A stretch of DNA of 49,548 nucleotides, taken from an uncultured Opitutia bacterium (lineage in GTDB: Bacteria; Verrucomicrobiota; Verrucomicrobiia; Opitutales; Opitutaceae). Below the pieces are notes generated by a model. The model saw nothing but the letters and a program-made list of their open reading frames with translations, had not been told where the DNA came from and ran no database searches. The stretch spans positions 1 through 49,548 of the forward strand of contig CAIQKQ010000168.1 in the NCBI GenBank assembly GCA_903872425.1, read 5' to 3'. Positions within the stretch are counted from its first letter, which is position 1, and every line of letters begins with the position of its first letter. The position numbers were made by a program, and so were the translations under genes. Below, in pieces: positions 25,424 to 34,890 of this stretch.

Positions 25424-27496
25424 CTACAGGAAAGGCTGAAATTTTTCCGCGCGGTCGGCGCGCGTCATCGGTGTGTGTCTCGCGCACGGCAGACAACCGA
25501 GAAACTGCCGCCCGTAGGCCTTCTGCGCCACTCGCGAGTCAAGAATCGCCACCACCCCGCGGTCGCGCGCCGTGCGGATGAGCCGGCCAATGCCTTGGCG
25601 AAACTTAATCAACGCGTCCGGCAGCGTGAGCTCGTTAAACGGATTGCCGCCGTTTTCCCGGATGCGCTCTGCCCGTGCCTCGAGGATGGGGTGCGTCGGC
25701 ACCTCGAACGGCAACCGCGTGATGATAACTTGCGAGAGCGCGTCGCCCGGCACGTCAATCCCCGTCCAAAAACTATCCGTGCCAAAGAGCACGCCGTTGC
25801 CCGCCGCGCGCAACTGCCGCGCCAGCTCCGTCCGCGACCCATCTCGCCCTTGCATGAGCAACCGCCGTTGCGCCGCTGCGTAGTCTGGCTCCAGTGTCGC
25901 CGCCACGGCTTTCATGTCCGCATAACTCGTAAACAGCACCAGTGAGCCACCTGCCGTCCGCCGCGTGCAGAAGCCGATGTAGTCCGCCAGTACGTCGAGC
26001 GCAAGCCGTGCCTCCTGCGGCGTCGGTAACGGCACGTCGGTCGCGACGAATACTCGCATGTTTCGCTCAAAATCAAATGGGGACGCCTCAACCGCCGCGC
26101 GCGCATCGGCCGCGCCCACGCGCGCTGCAAACGGGGCGATTTCGCCACCCGCTGTAAGCGTCGCGCTCGTTAGTACCACGGCGGTCTCCCGTTGCAGTAA
26201 ATTTTCTCGCAGCAATGGCGCCACATCAATTGGCGCGGTACGCAACGTCACGATGGTCTGTCGGCGGCCGCCGCGCTCGGCCCAATATACAAAGTGCTTG
26301 GCGTTGCTCAGCGCGAGAAACTCCCGCAGCCCGGCCTGGCATCCCTTGATGCGGTCAGCCTGTTGCTGCAGCTCGTCGCGTTCTCGGCCATCTTCAAATG
26401 TGTCTGCGCGCTTTTTCAGCGCCGCGTAAAGCGCGCCCAGCGGCTCGTCGAGCCAGGGCTCGGCGCAGCCCGCCTCGCGCACACGCACGATGGCCTGCTT
26501 TGTCAGCAGCCTCTCATCCACGAACGCGAAAAACTGTCGCGCTGCTTCCAGCGCATCCTCGACTAGCAGCCGGTCCGCCGCGTCGCCGAATTTCGTCAGC
26601 ATTCCCTTTTTGTTCTTCGGGTTGAAGAGATGTTTGAGCATCCGCTCCATTCCATAACTACTGAGGTGCAGCCCAAAGTGGTCGGTCGCCACTTCCGGTA
26701 CCGTGTGCGCTTCATCGAGCACCACAAAGTCGTCCGGTAACAGCACGCCGCGCGACCCCGCCGCTCCGCCCGCGCCTGCGCCCAGCAGCGTGAACAGGAG
26801 CGAATGGTTGACGACCACCACTTGTGCGCTTCGCACCCGTGCCCGCGCCCGCTGGTAGAAACATTTTTCCCCGTCGCAATGCTTGCGGGCGCAGCCCGCT
26901 GAGTCCGCGCTGACGAGCTCCCACACCTCGGGCGCGGGCGGTGGCGACAACTCGTGCCGCAGTCCCTCGCGGCTCGTTGCGGCCCATGCGGCAACGCGCT
27001 GCAGCTCGCTGTGCTCCGGTGTGGCGAACAGCTCGTGCTTGTCGCGCAGGGCCGCCGCCAGCCGCGTCGTGCACAAGTAGTTCGCCTTGCCCACCAGCAC
27101 CGCCGACTTAAAATTCGTATAAGGCTCGAGCGCTTGGTCTGCACCAAACACGCGGCGGCACAGCGGCAGGTCCGCCTGTTCCAATTGCTCCTGCAGTGCG
27201 ATGGTGTGGGTCGAGACGACGAGCTGTCGGGACTGATCCACGGCGTGGATGATGCCCGGCAGCAGGTATGCGAGCGATTTGCCCACACCTGTGCCCGCCT
27301 CGAACAACAGCGGCTCGTCGTCGCGCAACGCCGCCGCCACCGCGCGTGCCATCTTCTCCTGCTGTGGTCGGTGCTCTAGCTTCAGTGTGTCCGCCAGCAC
27401 ACCGCCCGCCGCAAAGATACGCGCCGTCAGCCGTGGCGCATGCGCAGGCGGCGGTGGTGGGGCGTCGGGAGCCGAGTCGTCGTGCAAGCCAATCAT
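25424..27496 (-). CDS. DinG/XPD-type ATP-dependent DNA helicase
   Basis: A 690-residue superfamily 2 helicase. Walker A EAGTGVGKS (about residues 67-75) and STHTIALQEQL are followed by four cysteines placed like an iron-sulfur domain: one in NYLCTTRL and three in CARKHCDGEKCFYQRAR. Then come NHSLLFTLL and the DEAH box VVLDEAHTVPE. The C-terminal half has LVLFTSYADMKAVA, FGTDSFWTGIDVPGDALSQVIITRLPF and QGIGRLIRTARDRGVVAILDSRV (motif VI). Probably a 5'-3' helicase acting in repair. Start ATG 27496; a TTG at 27532 is possible. Confidence 0.93.
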   Translation of the reverse strand: MIGLHDDSAPDAPPPPPAHAPRLTARIFAAGGVLADTLKLEHRPQQEKMARAVAAALRDDEPLLFEAGTGVGKSLAYLLPGIIHAVDQSRQLVVSTHTIALQEQLEQADLPLCRRVFGADQALEPYTNFKSAVLVGKANYLCTTRLAAALRDKHELFATPEHSELQRVAAWAATSREGLRHELSPPPAPEVWELVSADSAGCARKHCDGEKCFYQRARARVRSAQVVVVNHSLLFTLLGAGAGGAAGSRGVLLPDDFVVLDEAHTVPEVATDHFGLHLSSYGMERMLKHLFNPKNKKGMLTKFGDAADRLLVEDALEAARQFFAFVDERLLTKQAIVRVREAGCAEPWLDEPLGALYAALKKRADTFEDGRERDELQQQADRIKGCQAGLREFLALSNAKHFVYWAERGGRRQTIVTLRTAPIDVAPLLRENLLQRETAVVLTSATLTAGGEIAPFAARVGAADARAAVEASPFDFERNMRVFVATDVPLPTPQEARLALDVLADYIGFCTRRTAGGSLVLFTSYADMKAVAATLEPDYAAAQRRLLMQGRDGSRTELARQLRAAGNGVLFGTDSFWTGIDVPGDALSQVIITRLPFEVPTHPILEARAERIRENGGNPFNELTLPDALIKFRQGIGRLIRTARDRGVVAILDSRVAQKAYGRQFLGCLPCARHTPMTRADRAEKFQPFL

Positions 27497-27547
27497 GCCG
27501 CGACGATGCTCCGGCTTCGCCGTCACCCGCAACTGGCAAAAATTTAC

Positions 27548-28435
27548 TCAACTGCTCAGCAGCAGGTTTGCGCTCGCGCCAGGGGCGAGGATAATTTTGC
27601 CGGGGCTGCGGAGCGTGGCCTGCAAATCGAGGAGCTTGAAGAGCGCTTCGGCGACCTCGGGGTTGCGGCCGATTTCGGCGAGCGACTCACCGATGACTTT
27701 TGGACGCACGGCTTGTGCCTCGCCGAGGCGCTGCGCGGCCTGCATGTCGGCGGCGGAATGGATGAGCGCGACCTGATTGTCGCCGGCCTGCTTCATGGCG
27801 GCCGTGACCTGACGGAGGCGGTTGACGACCTTGCGGCGGATTTCGGTGATCATGCCGGTGTCGCGGAAGGCGACTTTGCGGATGTAGGTTGAGCCGAGCT
27901 GAAAGCCCCACTTGGCCGACGTGGGCGTGACCTCCTCGCGCACCTTGCGCGAGAGCGCGTCGCGGTTTTCCAACAGCACCTCAAGCCGGAGGTTGGAGAG
28001 CTGCTTTACCACGGCGGTGGCAACGTTGGCCTTGAGCGAGCCAAATGGGTCGGAATTTTGGAACAGGAAAGCGCCAGGTTCAACCACACAGCCCTCAAAC
28101 CAAATGCCGACGCCCATGGGGGCGCCTTCCTCGGAGTTGACGAGCTGGTTGCGGAGGTAGGCTTGGAAGATGCGCGTGTTGACCGTGTAAGCCTTGCCAA
28201 AGAGCGGCATCAGCAGCACCTGCGGGCCGAAACGCAAAATCGGAAAGAGCAGGCCGGGTTCGTCCACCTGACCGATGACCTTGCCGAAGAGCGTGTAGAC
28301 AACAACGGTGCGTTCGGGCAACGTGCGCCAGAGTTGGAGCCAGGTGCCAATACCGGCGACGAGCGGCAGCGCGATGAGCGTGAGAATGAGGCCGAGGAAG
28401 ATGGAAACGGCAAAGGACATGAGGGCGGGTGGCAT
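27548..28435 (-). CDS. SPFH/band-7 domain membrane protein
   Basis: A 295-residue protein with one N-terminal membrane helix (about residues 6-30) followed by an SPFH-type domain (ERTVVVYTLFGKVIGQVDEPGL through EVTPTSAKWGFQLGSTYIRKVAF) and a coiled, alanine-rich C-terminal part (AAMKQAGDNQVALIHSAADMQAAQRLGEAQAV). It follows the next SPFH gene by 12 bases, and the pair recalls HflC/HflK or stomatin-type complexes that scaffold membrane microdomains. No protease gene such as nfeD or ftsH is adjacent. Confidence 0.85.
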   Translation of the reverse strand: MPPALMSFAVSIFLGLILTLIALPLVAGIGTWLQLWRTLPERTVVVYTLFGKVIGQVDEPGLLFPILRFGPQVLLMPLFGKAYTVNTRIFQAYLRNQLVNSEEGAPMGVGIWFEGCVVEPGAFLFQNSDPFGSLKANVATAVVKQLSNLRLEVLLENRDALSRKVREEVTPTSAKWGFQLGSTYIRKVAFRDTGMITEIRRKVVNRLRQVTAAMKQAGDNQVALIHSAADMQAAQRLGEAQAVRPKVIGESLAEIGRNPEVAEALFKLLDLQATLRSPGKIILAPGASANLLLSS

Positions 28436-28447
28436 GGCGGAGAAAGC

Positions 28448-29386
28448 TCAGAGGTTGACGACGGTTTGCGCGGCCTTCTCGCGGAGCGGAAGGGCGGCGT
28501 TGCGGAGATAGGCGTCGAGGGCGGGGCGGCCGCCGGTGGCGTGCATGGCGACGAGCGTACGGCCGAGCTCGGCGAGCGGCGCGGCCTCGGCGGCGGCGCG
28601 GTTCTGGGCGATCTGCACCGCCTGCTCGGCGAGCTTGAGCTTCTGGTCGGCGTCGGCGCGCGACTGGCTGATAGCGGCGGCGACTTGGTTTTGCGTGGTG
28701 TTGATGGAGGCAAGCGCCTCGTCCACGTCGGCGGGCGGATCAATCGTGGTGATGAGCGCGGCGTCGAGCTCGACGCCGTAACGGGCGGCGGTCTTCCGGC
28801 ACGAGTCCTCCATGTAGCGGTTGATGCTGGAAAGATTTTTGCGGAGGTCGTTGATCGAAACACCCTCGACCGCGCCCTCATGCGTCTCGCCCTGAAAGGT
28901 TGCGATGCGATCGCGTAGCACGGAGATGAAATAGCCGATGACATGAACCTCGGGATGCGAGACGCCGAAGAGAAACGCATAGAGATTGCGCTCGCACGGC
29001 CGCCAGCGGATCTGGCCGGCAATGGAAACGTTGAGATTGTCCTTGGTGACAGCCTCGATGGTTTCCTGCCGCACGTCGGGGTCCCACGTGATGTCGGTCG
29101 TCTGGATGGTCATGTCCACCTTGCGGAGCACCTGCCACGGCCATTTGAAATACGGGCCGCCCGGCGGGATGACACGGATGCTCGGGTAATGATAGCGCGC
29201 CTTCTCCTCGTCGCTGAGCATGGCCCCGAGCTCTGGATCGTCGCTGGCGAAACCGCCCAGCCGTTGTGCGCGGCCAAACGTAGTGAGCACGCCGCGCTGC
29301 GTCGGCCCGATGGTGAACACGCCGAAGAGGAGCGCGAGTGCGGCGGCAAGAGCGACGCCAAAAAGAAGGCCGGTAAGGATAGGCAT
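28448..29386 (-). CDS. SPFH/band-7 domain membrane protein, upstream partner
   Basis: A 312-residue paralogue or partner of the preceding protein. N-terminal membrane segment (about residues 1-27), then TIGPTQRGVLTTFGRAQRL, a typical SPFH opening, with GGPYFKWPWQVLRKVDM and the domain continuing to GVELDAALITTIDPPADV. A long Ala/Gln-rich coiled coil follows (NTTQNQVAAAISQSRADADQKLKLAEQAVQIAQNRAAAEA), as in flotillins and HflK. Start ATG 29386. First gene of a two-gene minus-strand operon. The 294 bases upstream hold no gene that I can see. Confidence 0.88.
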   Translation of the reverse strand: MPILTGLLFGVALAAALALLFGVFTIGPTQRGVLTTFGRAQRLGGFASDDPELGAMLSDEEKARYHYPSIRVIPPGGPYFKWPWQVLRKVDMTIQTTDITWDPDVRQETIEAVTKDNLNVSIAGQIRWRPCERNLYAFLFGVSHPEVHVIGYFISVLRDRIATFQGETHEGAVEGVSINDLRKNLSSINRYMEDSCRKTAARYGVELDAALITTIDPPADVDEALASINTTQNQVAAAISQSRADADQKLKLAEQAVQIAQNRAAAEAAPLAELGRTLVAMHATGGRPALDAYLRNAALPLREKAAQTVVNL

Positions 29387-29680
29387 GGTGGACAAGAAAG
29401 GATGAGCAAATGGGTCTCACCGGATGAAATCTCCGGCAGCCTGACATGCGGATGAAAACCAGACGCAAGTCTGCACGTCAACCTTAGCGCAGGTGGAAAT
29501 CGGCGCGACGTTTCCAACTGGCTGTGGCGTGACGACGGGAACGGCCGCATCCGGCGCGCCAGATTTCGGATATGTTGCGTCGCCAGCGGCACACAAATTC
29601 GCCCCAGCTCCGAGGAAACCCTCACTCCGGTTGCAATGACGAGCTTTGCATGGGGTCGGCCAACTTGAATTTCGTGAAGA

Positions 29681-30676
29681 TCAGAATCGAAAACGCACGC
29701 CCGTCGAGATCAACCAGCGTGGCTCAAGCTGGAGCCCGTTGATGCGTTGATAGACCGGTACCTGTACGAAGGCAAACGCGCTCGCCCACGCGCCAAGATC
29801 GGCGGTCACACCAGGGCTGAGATAGACGAACGTGCCGCCGCTGTTAGCGGCATCGCTGTTGACGCCGGCCTCCCGGCCTTCCCAGCGGGCATTGACCTGC
29901 AACTGCGGCGTCAGCCAACCCGAGGTGAGGCGGCGCACGCCCAGATTGACCCCAAGACTAGAAGAAGGGCGGAAGCTGTCGCGCGAATCGAGCGGTTGCG
30001 TGAGCTGGGCCTGCGCAAACCAGCCCCAGTAGGGGCCAGGGCGCATGAAGCCGGTGACGCTGGCGAGCAAGTCGGTCGTGCCGGTGCCGAGCTGCAAGCC
30101 CCGGTCAAGCGGGGTGCCAGCCTGAGGACCGCTGGCGAAGTTTTGGTCAAAGCGACCAGTGGGCAGCTTCAGGCCGAGCTGGAAAGTCACGCCGCGCGTG
30201 TGGCCGGGCGACATGAGCTCATAACGCGCGTTAACGCGCACATCGCCGACTCCGCTGGCCTGTGAGGTGGACGCGGCCGTATCCCCATCCACGATGGAGC
30301 TGTGGCTGCGGTTGGCGAACGGCACCGACAACGACCAGCCCCATCCGTGGCCGCTGCTGTAGTCGAGGTCGAGCGTGGTGTTGCGGCTGATGGTGCTAAG
30401 CTGGATCTCGTCGGCATTGGGCAAGGTGAGTAGGCCGGTGGCCACACTGTGCGCGCCGGTGCGGAGGTTGTTTTGGTCAATGTATTCGAAGCGCAACGTG
30501 GCGAGCCAACCGGCGGTGTCGCTGAAACTTTGATCAGCCCAGTCGGAGCTGAGCGAGCAACCGCAGATCGAGCAGGCTAAGCCCGCGGCGGGCAAAAGCG
30601 CGAGCGCGCCGAGAAAGGCCAGTAGCGGACGGCGAAGATAAAAAAGGGAGGAGTGGATCTGCAGAAATATGTTCAT
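29681..30676 (-). CDS. Outer-membrane beta-barrel protein with N-terminal CxxCxC motif
   Basis: A 331-residue exported protein. The signal segment (about residues 13-38) ends near GLACSICGCSLSSDW, placing a Cys-rich CSICGC motif at or near the mature N-terminus. The rest alternates short amphipathic strands (LRFEYIDQNNLRTG, GWGWSLSVPFANRS, DVRVNARYELM, FQLGLKLPTG) and ends in RWLISTGVRFRF, with terminal Phe typical of outer-membrane barrels. It is the last gene of a three-gene minus-strand cluster with a CusF-like lipoprotein, so it probably serves metal efflux or sensing. Start ATG 30676. Confidence 0.75.
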   Translation of the reverse strand: MNIFLQIHSSLFYLRRPLLAFLGALALLPAAGLACSICGCSLSSDWADQSFSDTAGWLATLRFEYIDQNNLRTGAHSVATGLLTLPNADEIQLSTISRNTTLDLDYSSGHGWGWSLSVPFANRSHSSIVDGDTAASTSQASGVGDVRVNARYELMSPGHTRGVTFQLGLKLPTGRFDQNFASGPQAGTPLDRGLQLGTGTTDLLASVTGFMRPGPYWGWFAQAQLTQPLDSRDSFRPSSSLGVNLGVRRLTSGWLTPQLQVNARWEGREAGVNSDAANSGGTFVYLSPGVTADLGAWASAFAFVQVPVYQRINGLQLEPRWLISTGVRFRF

Positions 30677-30729
30677 GGTGTGGGTGGTTGGGCTGGGACG
30701 TATAGGTGGCGGGATGATCAGATGGCGGG

Positions 30730-31056
30730 TCAGGGGGAAACAGAAGGGTTGAACTGGACGTTTTCTAGCCGCCAAGAGTCGCCGTCGTGCACCAATTGGG
30801 CGGTAAGACGGGCATTCTTCGTGGCGGCTTGGAGCGCGGTGGCATCGACGGAAAATTCCATCGTCATCGCGCCCATCAGCCCGGTGATGGGCTCATGGGC
30901 GATTAGCAGGGCGTTTCGTTCGGGGACAACGGCAACGACCCGACCGGTGAGAGGGTAACGGCCAGAGATGGCCGCTGTTTCGTGAGCAGCGGGTTCGTGG
31001 CAACCCGGCAACGGGCCGAGCAGCAGCAAGCCAAGGACATAACGCAGAGGTTTCAT
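30730..31056 (-). CDS. CusF-like copper-binding lipoprotein, putative
   Basis: A 108-residue protein with a lipoprotein signal ending in the lipobox LLGPLPGC (about residues 12-19). The mature domain reads LTGRVVAVVPERNALLIAHEPITGLMGAMTMEFSVD, the small OB-fold pattern of the CusF family and of related copper-binding domains. In CusF the metal ligands are a His, a Trp and two Met; here the His and the MxAMTMEF methionines are present. It would bind Cu(I) or a similar ion on the periplasmic face. Start ATG 31056. Confidence 0.72.
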   Translation of the reverse strand: MKPLRYVLGLLLLGPLPGCHEPAAHETAAISGRYPLTGRVVAVVPERNALLIAHEPITGLMGAMTMEFSVDATALQAATKNARLTAQLVHDGDSWRLENVQFNPSVSP

Positions 31057-31215
31057 GGGTAGAATCAAACAGACGGTGGTGAGGAAATTTTGCGCACAAG
31101 TATGCGCAAGTGGATGGGCCGAAGCCGCGCCGAAATCGGCACGGATGACGTGCAGTGGGGTCGCCGCACCTGCACGAAATTTCAGTCAGTGGGCAGGCGG
31201 ACGAGGAAGGGCTGC

Positions 31216-31599
31216 TCAAACCACGCGTGGCGGCGGGAGCGGGGGTGCGGCGCGTGACGCGCCCGGCACTACAATGTCGCCCAGTGGCCAACGGGATAGG
31301 TTGGGTGCGGCGATGACTAACACCGGGGCCGGTTGGAAAACGAGGATGATCTTGCCCAGCAACTTCAGGTCGGGCGTGGCGGGGCTGTCCAGTTGCTGTT
31401 TTGCCGCGCTCACCGTGTTGCAGATAGCGCACTCGTTGTCTGGCGTGAAAGTGAGGCGCACCGCTTCAAGCAACGGCATCGTGCGCGAATAACTAACAAT
31501 CATCCGACCCCAAGCAAAAGTCTGCACCAAATCCCACTGACTGCCTGTGGCGAGAAGCCAGGCAAGTAGGACACAGAAAATTTGGGACCTCCTCCACAT
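31216..31599 (-). CDS. Exported hypothetical protein in metal cluster
   Basis: A 127-residue protein with a signal peptide-like start (RSQIFCVLLAWLLATGSQW) and a possible internal metal site DNECAICNTV (CxxC). The C-terminal third is hydrophobic then proline-rich. No family recognised. It lies upstream of the CusF-like gene (about 160-base gap) and divergent from the P1B-type ATPase, which suggests a role in metal homeostasis by context only. Start ATG 31599. Confidence 0.65.
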   Translation of the reverse strand: MWRRSQIFCVLLAWLLATGSQWDLVQTFAWGRMIVSYSRTMPLLEAVRLTFTPDNECAICNTVSAAKQQLDSPATPDLKLLGKIILVFQPAPVLVIAAPNLSRWPLGDIVVPGASRAAPPLPPPRVV

Positions 31600-31750
31600 G
31601 CGGTCCGGAGGCTATGAACTGGTCGCACAAGCGACAAGCGCTTAGTGGGGAGAAGAAGCCGTCGTAATGGCTGACAAAAGCACTTTGTCTCGATCAGGCG
31701 GAACCAGCCAGGCGTGTATTTATGCCAGACGGTGAGCGGCAACAGCGCCA

Positions 31751-34054
31751 ATGATTGCACGGAGCGTTGAACCCTTTCATCATGCAGCGCATGCTGAGGA
31801 ACGGGTTGCTCCCGTTAGGCAAAGCCATATTCTCGTCGCCATGTCACCATCATGGGTTGAGACCTTGGCCGAGTTTCTGCGCTCCGCGCCAGGCGTGGAG
31901 GCGGTGCGCCTTGATCCGGTAGCGCGCAAAGTCGCGTTCGCCACGCTCGGCTCCGTGGACGAGGCCGCGCTGCGGCACCAACTCGCCGCCACCATTGCAG
32001 CCATCGAGGCCCAGTTGGGCGCGTCGGCCGCCGCCCCGGCCGGCTTCACGCTCCGCCACGATCATGGTGTGACCGAGCTCGCTGGAGAAACGTGCGCGAC
32101 CGCACCGAAATTTTGGAAGTGGCGCGAGTTCACTTGGCCGGAACACGAGACGGCCGCTGCGCCGACCGAGCCGGAGTGGAAACAGCTCGCATTGCTCGCC
32201 ACCGTCTGTGGGGTGGCGGGATTAGCGGGCTGGCTCGCTGCATCGTTTTCCCTACTTCCGGCGTCCGCCTCCTTACTCCTCTACAGCGTCGCCCTGTTGG
32301 CGGGCGGCTGGGATGCGGCGAAGGACACGTGGGAAAATCTCCGCGCACGGAAACTCGACATCCATTTTCTGATGCTCGCCGTCGCCGTCGGCGCGGTGTG
32401 CGTTGGCGCGTGGGGCGAGGCCGTGCTGCTGCTGTTTTTGTTTTCGTCCTCGGGTGCAATGGAGGAGTTTGCACTCGATCGCACGCACCGCGAAGTGAGC
32501 GCGCTGCTCAAGTCCGCGCCGAAATTCGCCACCCTCATGCTCGCCGACGGCGGCGAGCGCGAGGTGGCGGTCGAGGAGCTGAAGCTTGGCGACCGCGTGC
32601 TCGTGCGGCCGGGCGGGGCGTTTTCTGCTGACGGGCAGATCGTGAAGGGCAAGAGCGCCAGCGACGAGGCCGCGCTGACGGGCGAGGCGGTGCCGGTCGA
32701 GAAGGGGGTGGGCGATCCGGTGTACAGCGGTACCATCAACCTGTGGGGCGCGGTCGAGTTCGAGGTGAAACGGTTGCCCGGCGAGAGCACGTTGCAAAAA
32801 ATCATTCGCCTCATCCAGACCGCACAAAAACTGCGGGCGCCGAGCGAGCGGTTCACCGACAAGTTTGGCGGCGGCTATACTTTGGCCGTGCTTGCCGGGT
32901 GTGCGGTGATGTTTTTGGTGTGGTGGCTGGGCTTCCGGCTGCCGGCGTTTGCCAACGCGGGCGGACAGACTTCGGCGTTTTACCGCACAATGACGCTGCT
33001 CGTCGTCACCAGCCCGTGCGCGTTGGTGCTCTCGATCCCGTCGGCCATTCTCGCGGCCATCGCGTGGGGCGCGCGGCGTGGCGTACTGTTTCGGGGGGGC
33101 GCGGCGATTGAAAAGCTGGCCGACATCGGCGTAGTCGCACTCGACAAGACTGGTACGCTCACGACCGGAGAGCTGGCGGTCGTCGGCTATGAGAGCTTTC
33201 CGCCCGGCCGCGAGTCCGAGGTCATGGCGCTGGCGTATGCGCTGGAGGCGAAGTCGCAGCATCCGCTCGCGCGCGCCATCGTGCGCGATGCGCAGGCGCG
33301 TGGGGTGAGGACCACGGAGGTCGGAGAATTTCAATCGCTGACCGGCCAGGGGGTGCGCGGACGGGTGGGGGAGGCGCAGGTATTGCTCGGACGTCGCGAG
33401 CTGCTCGAGCAGGGTCCGCTTGCTGCGTGGGCGAAAGTGCTGCCGCCCGCGCCGGCGGAGCTTGCTGAGGTGTGGGTCATCGGCGGCGACATGGTCGGGC
33501 GCGTGCTATTGCGCGACGAGATCCGCAGCGCGTCGCGCGACGTGCTCGCGGCGCTCAAGCAAGCCGGCATTCGTACGGTGATGTTGACTGGCGACCGACG
33601 GCAGACCGCCGATTCGGTCGCGCGCGAGCTTGGACTCGACGAAGTCCGCGCCGGGCTTTCGCCCGAGCAGAAGGTCGCGGCGATTCAGGAACTGCGGGCG
33701 TCAGGCAAGAAAGTGGCGATGATGGGCGACGGCGTCAACGACGCGCCCTGCCTCGCCGCCGCCGATGTGAGCGTGGCGATGGGCGCGCGCGGCAGCGACG
33801 CGGCGCTCGAGCAGGCGGAGGTCATCCTGATGCACGACCGCATCGAAAATTTTCTCGCCGCGCTGACCTTGAGCCGCCGGGCCAAGGCGATCATCCGCCA
33901 AAATCTCGCCATCTCGCTCGGCGTGGTGGTACTGATGGCGGTGGCGGCGATCTTCGGTATTGTGCCGCTGGCCGTCGGCGTCGCGGCCCACGAGGGCAGC
34001 ACAGTGGTCGTGTGCCTGAACTCGCTGCGGCTACTGTTTGGGAAGAACGCATGA
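31751..34054 (+). CDS. P1B-4-type heavy-metal-transporting ATPase
   Basis: A 767-residue P-type ATPase. The N-terminal 100 residues look like a heavy-metal-associated fold whose CxxC has been lost. Membrane helices follow from about residue 135. Phosphorylation motif DKTGTLTTGE, TGEAVPV in the actuator domain, MLTGDRRQTADSVA and MMGDGVNDAPCLAAADVSVAMG are intact. The metal-site motif in the sixth helix is SPC (VVTSPCALVLSIPSA) and the last helix has AHEGSTVVV; SPC with HEGx(T) defines the P1B-4 group, whose members export Co, Fe or Zn. The stop overlaps the next gene by four bases. Confidence 0.93.
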   Translation: MIARSVEPFHHAAHAEERVAPVRQSHILVAMSPSWVETLAEFLRSAPGVEAVRLDPVARKVAFATLGSVDEAALRHQLAATIAAIEAQLGASAAAPAGFTLRHDHGVTELAGETCATAPKFWKWREFTWPEHETAAAPTEPEWKQLALLATVCGVAGLAGWLAASFSLLPASASLLLYSVALLAGGWDAAKDTWENLRARKLDIHFLMLAVAVGAVCVGAWGEAVLLLFLFSSSGAMEEFALDRTHREVSALLKSAPKFATLMLADGGEREVAVEELKLGDRVLVRPGGAFSADGQIVKGKSASDEAALTGEAVPVEKGVGDPVYSGTINLWGAVEFEVKRLPGESTLQKIIRLIQTAQKLRAPSERFTDKFGGGYTLAVLAGCAVMFLVWWLGFRLPAFANAGGQTSAFYRTMTLLVVTSPCALVLSIPSAILAAIAWGARRGVLFRGGAAIEKLADIGVVALDKTGTLTTGELAVVGYESFPPGRESEVMALAYALEAKSQHPLARAIVRDAQARGVRTTEVGEFQSLTGQGVRGRVGEAQVLLGRRELLEQGPLAAWAKVLPPAPAELAEVWVIGGDMVGRVLLRDEIRSASRDVLAALKQAGIRTVMLTGDRRQTADSVARELGLDEVRAGLSPEQKVAAIQELRASGKKVAMMGDGVNDAPCLAAADVSVAMGARGSDAALEQAEVILMHDRIENFLAALTLSRRAKAIIRQNLAISLGVVVLMAVAAIFGIVPLAVGVAAHEGSTVVVCLNSLRLLFGKNA

Positions 34055-34842
34055 GCGCCCCAGCCAAGTTCACTCGCGCCCTCGTCCGCCTGCCGGACGA
34101 CAATTTTGCGGATGGGCTCACCGCCTCGTGTCTAGGGCCACCGAATGTCGCACAGGCGCGGGCGCAACATGCGAACTATGTGTGGGCGTTGGAGGCCTGC
34201 GGGCTCACCGTCACGCGCCTAGAGCCCGACTCGCGGCATCCCGACGGAACGTTTGTCGAGGACACGGCACTTGTGACGACGCGTGGCGTGTTGCTCACGC
34301 GACCCGGCGCGGAAAGCCGACGCGGCGAAGTCGCGGCGATCGCGCATGCGCTGGAGGAATGTTTTCCGGCGGCAGAGACGGAAACCATCCACGCCCCCGG
34401 CACGCTTGACGCCGGTGATGTAGGCGAGGCTGACGGGCATTTCTTCATCGGCATCTCAGCCCGCACGAATGTCGCGGGTGCACAGCAGCTCGCCCTGTGG
34501 CTCGCAGCGCGTGGCTTCACATCGACCACGGTGGATATTCGTGCGCTGCCCGGCCTGCTACACTTAAAGAGCGGCTTCGCGCACCTCGGCGGCCGACAGT
34601 TGGCTGCGGTGGGGGCGCTGGCCGCGCATCCGGCGCTGCACGGTTGGGACGTACTGCTCGTCCCACCCGGAGAGGACTACGCTGCGAACTGCGTGCGCGT
34701 GAACGATGTTGTGCTCGTGCCAGCCGGATTTCCGCAAACCTCCGCACTGCTCCGCGCCGCCGGGTTGCGCGTGGTGGAGCTGGATGTTTCCGAGTTTAGG
34801 AAGATGGACGGCGGGCTGAGCTGCCTGTCGTTGCGGTGGTGA
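34051..34842 (+). CDS. Dimethylarginine dimethylaminohydrolase-like (DDAH) protein
   Basis: A 263-residue amidinotransferase-superfamily (pentein fold) hydrolase. It reads RALVRLPDDNFADGLT, DSRHPDGTFVEDTALV (substrate-binding acid loop), GTLDAGDV, LPGLLHLKSGFAHLGG (catalytic His) and the C-terminal nucleophile motif MDGGLSCLSLRW with the active-site Cys. DDAH converts methylated arginine or arginine derivatives to citrulline and an amine. ATG 34051 overlaps the ATPase stop by four bases. The coupling to a metal exporter is unusual. An earlier in-frame opening inside the ATPase gene is out of the family and rejected. Confidence 0.9.
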   Translation: MSAPAKFTRALVRLPDDNFADGLTASCLGPPNVAQARAQHANYVWALEACGLTVTRLEPDSRHPDGTFVEDTALVTTRGVLLTRPGAESRRGEVAAIAHALEECFPAAETETIHAPGTLDAGDVGEADGHFFIGISARTNVAGAQQLALWLAARGFTSTTVDIRALPGLLHLKSGFAHLGGRQLAAVGALAAHPALHGWDVLLVPPGEDYAANCVRVNDVVLVPAGFPQTSALLRAAGLRVVELDVSEFRKMDGGLSCLSLRW

Positions 34843-34890
34843 GTACAGGGCTGTGCCGACCGGGCGTGAGCGGCAGCGTCACATGGCGGA

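Noticed and set aside
31588-31611. CCTCC...GGAGG palindrome near the metal cluster, considered as a MerR-type operator
   Set aside because: It covers the start codon of the minus-strand gene, and no -35/-10 pair with the long spacer typical of MerR promoters is visible.
33472-34050. Upstream in-frame extension of the DDAH-like gene into the ATPase gene
   Set aside because: The ATPase frame carries its conserved MGDGVNDAP region there; the extension is Arg/Gly-rich shadow. ATG 34051 fits the family.
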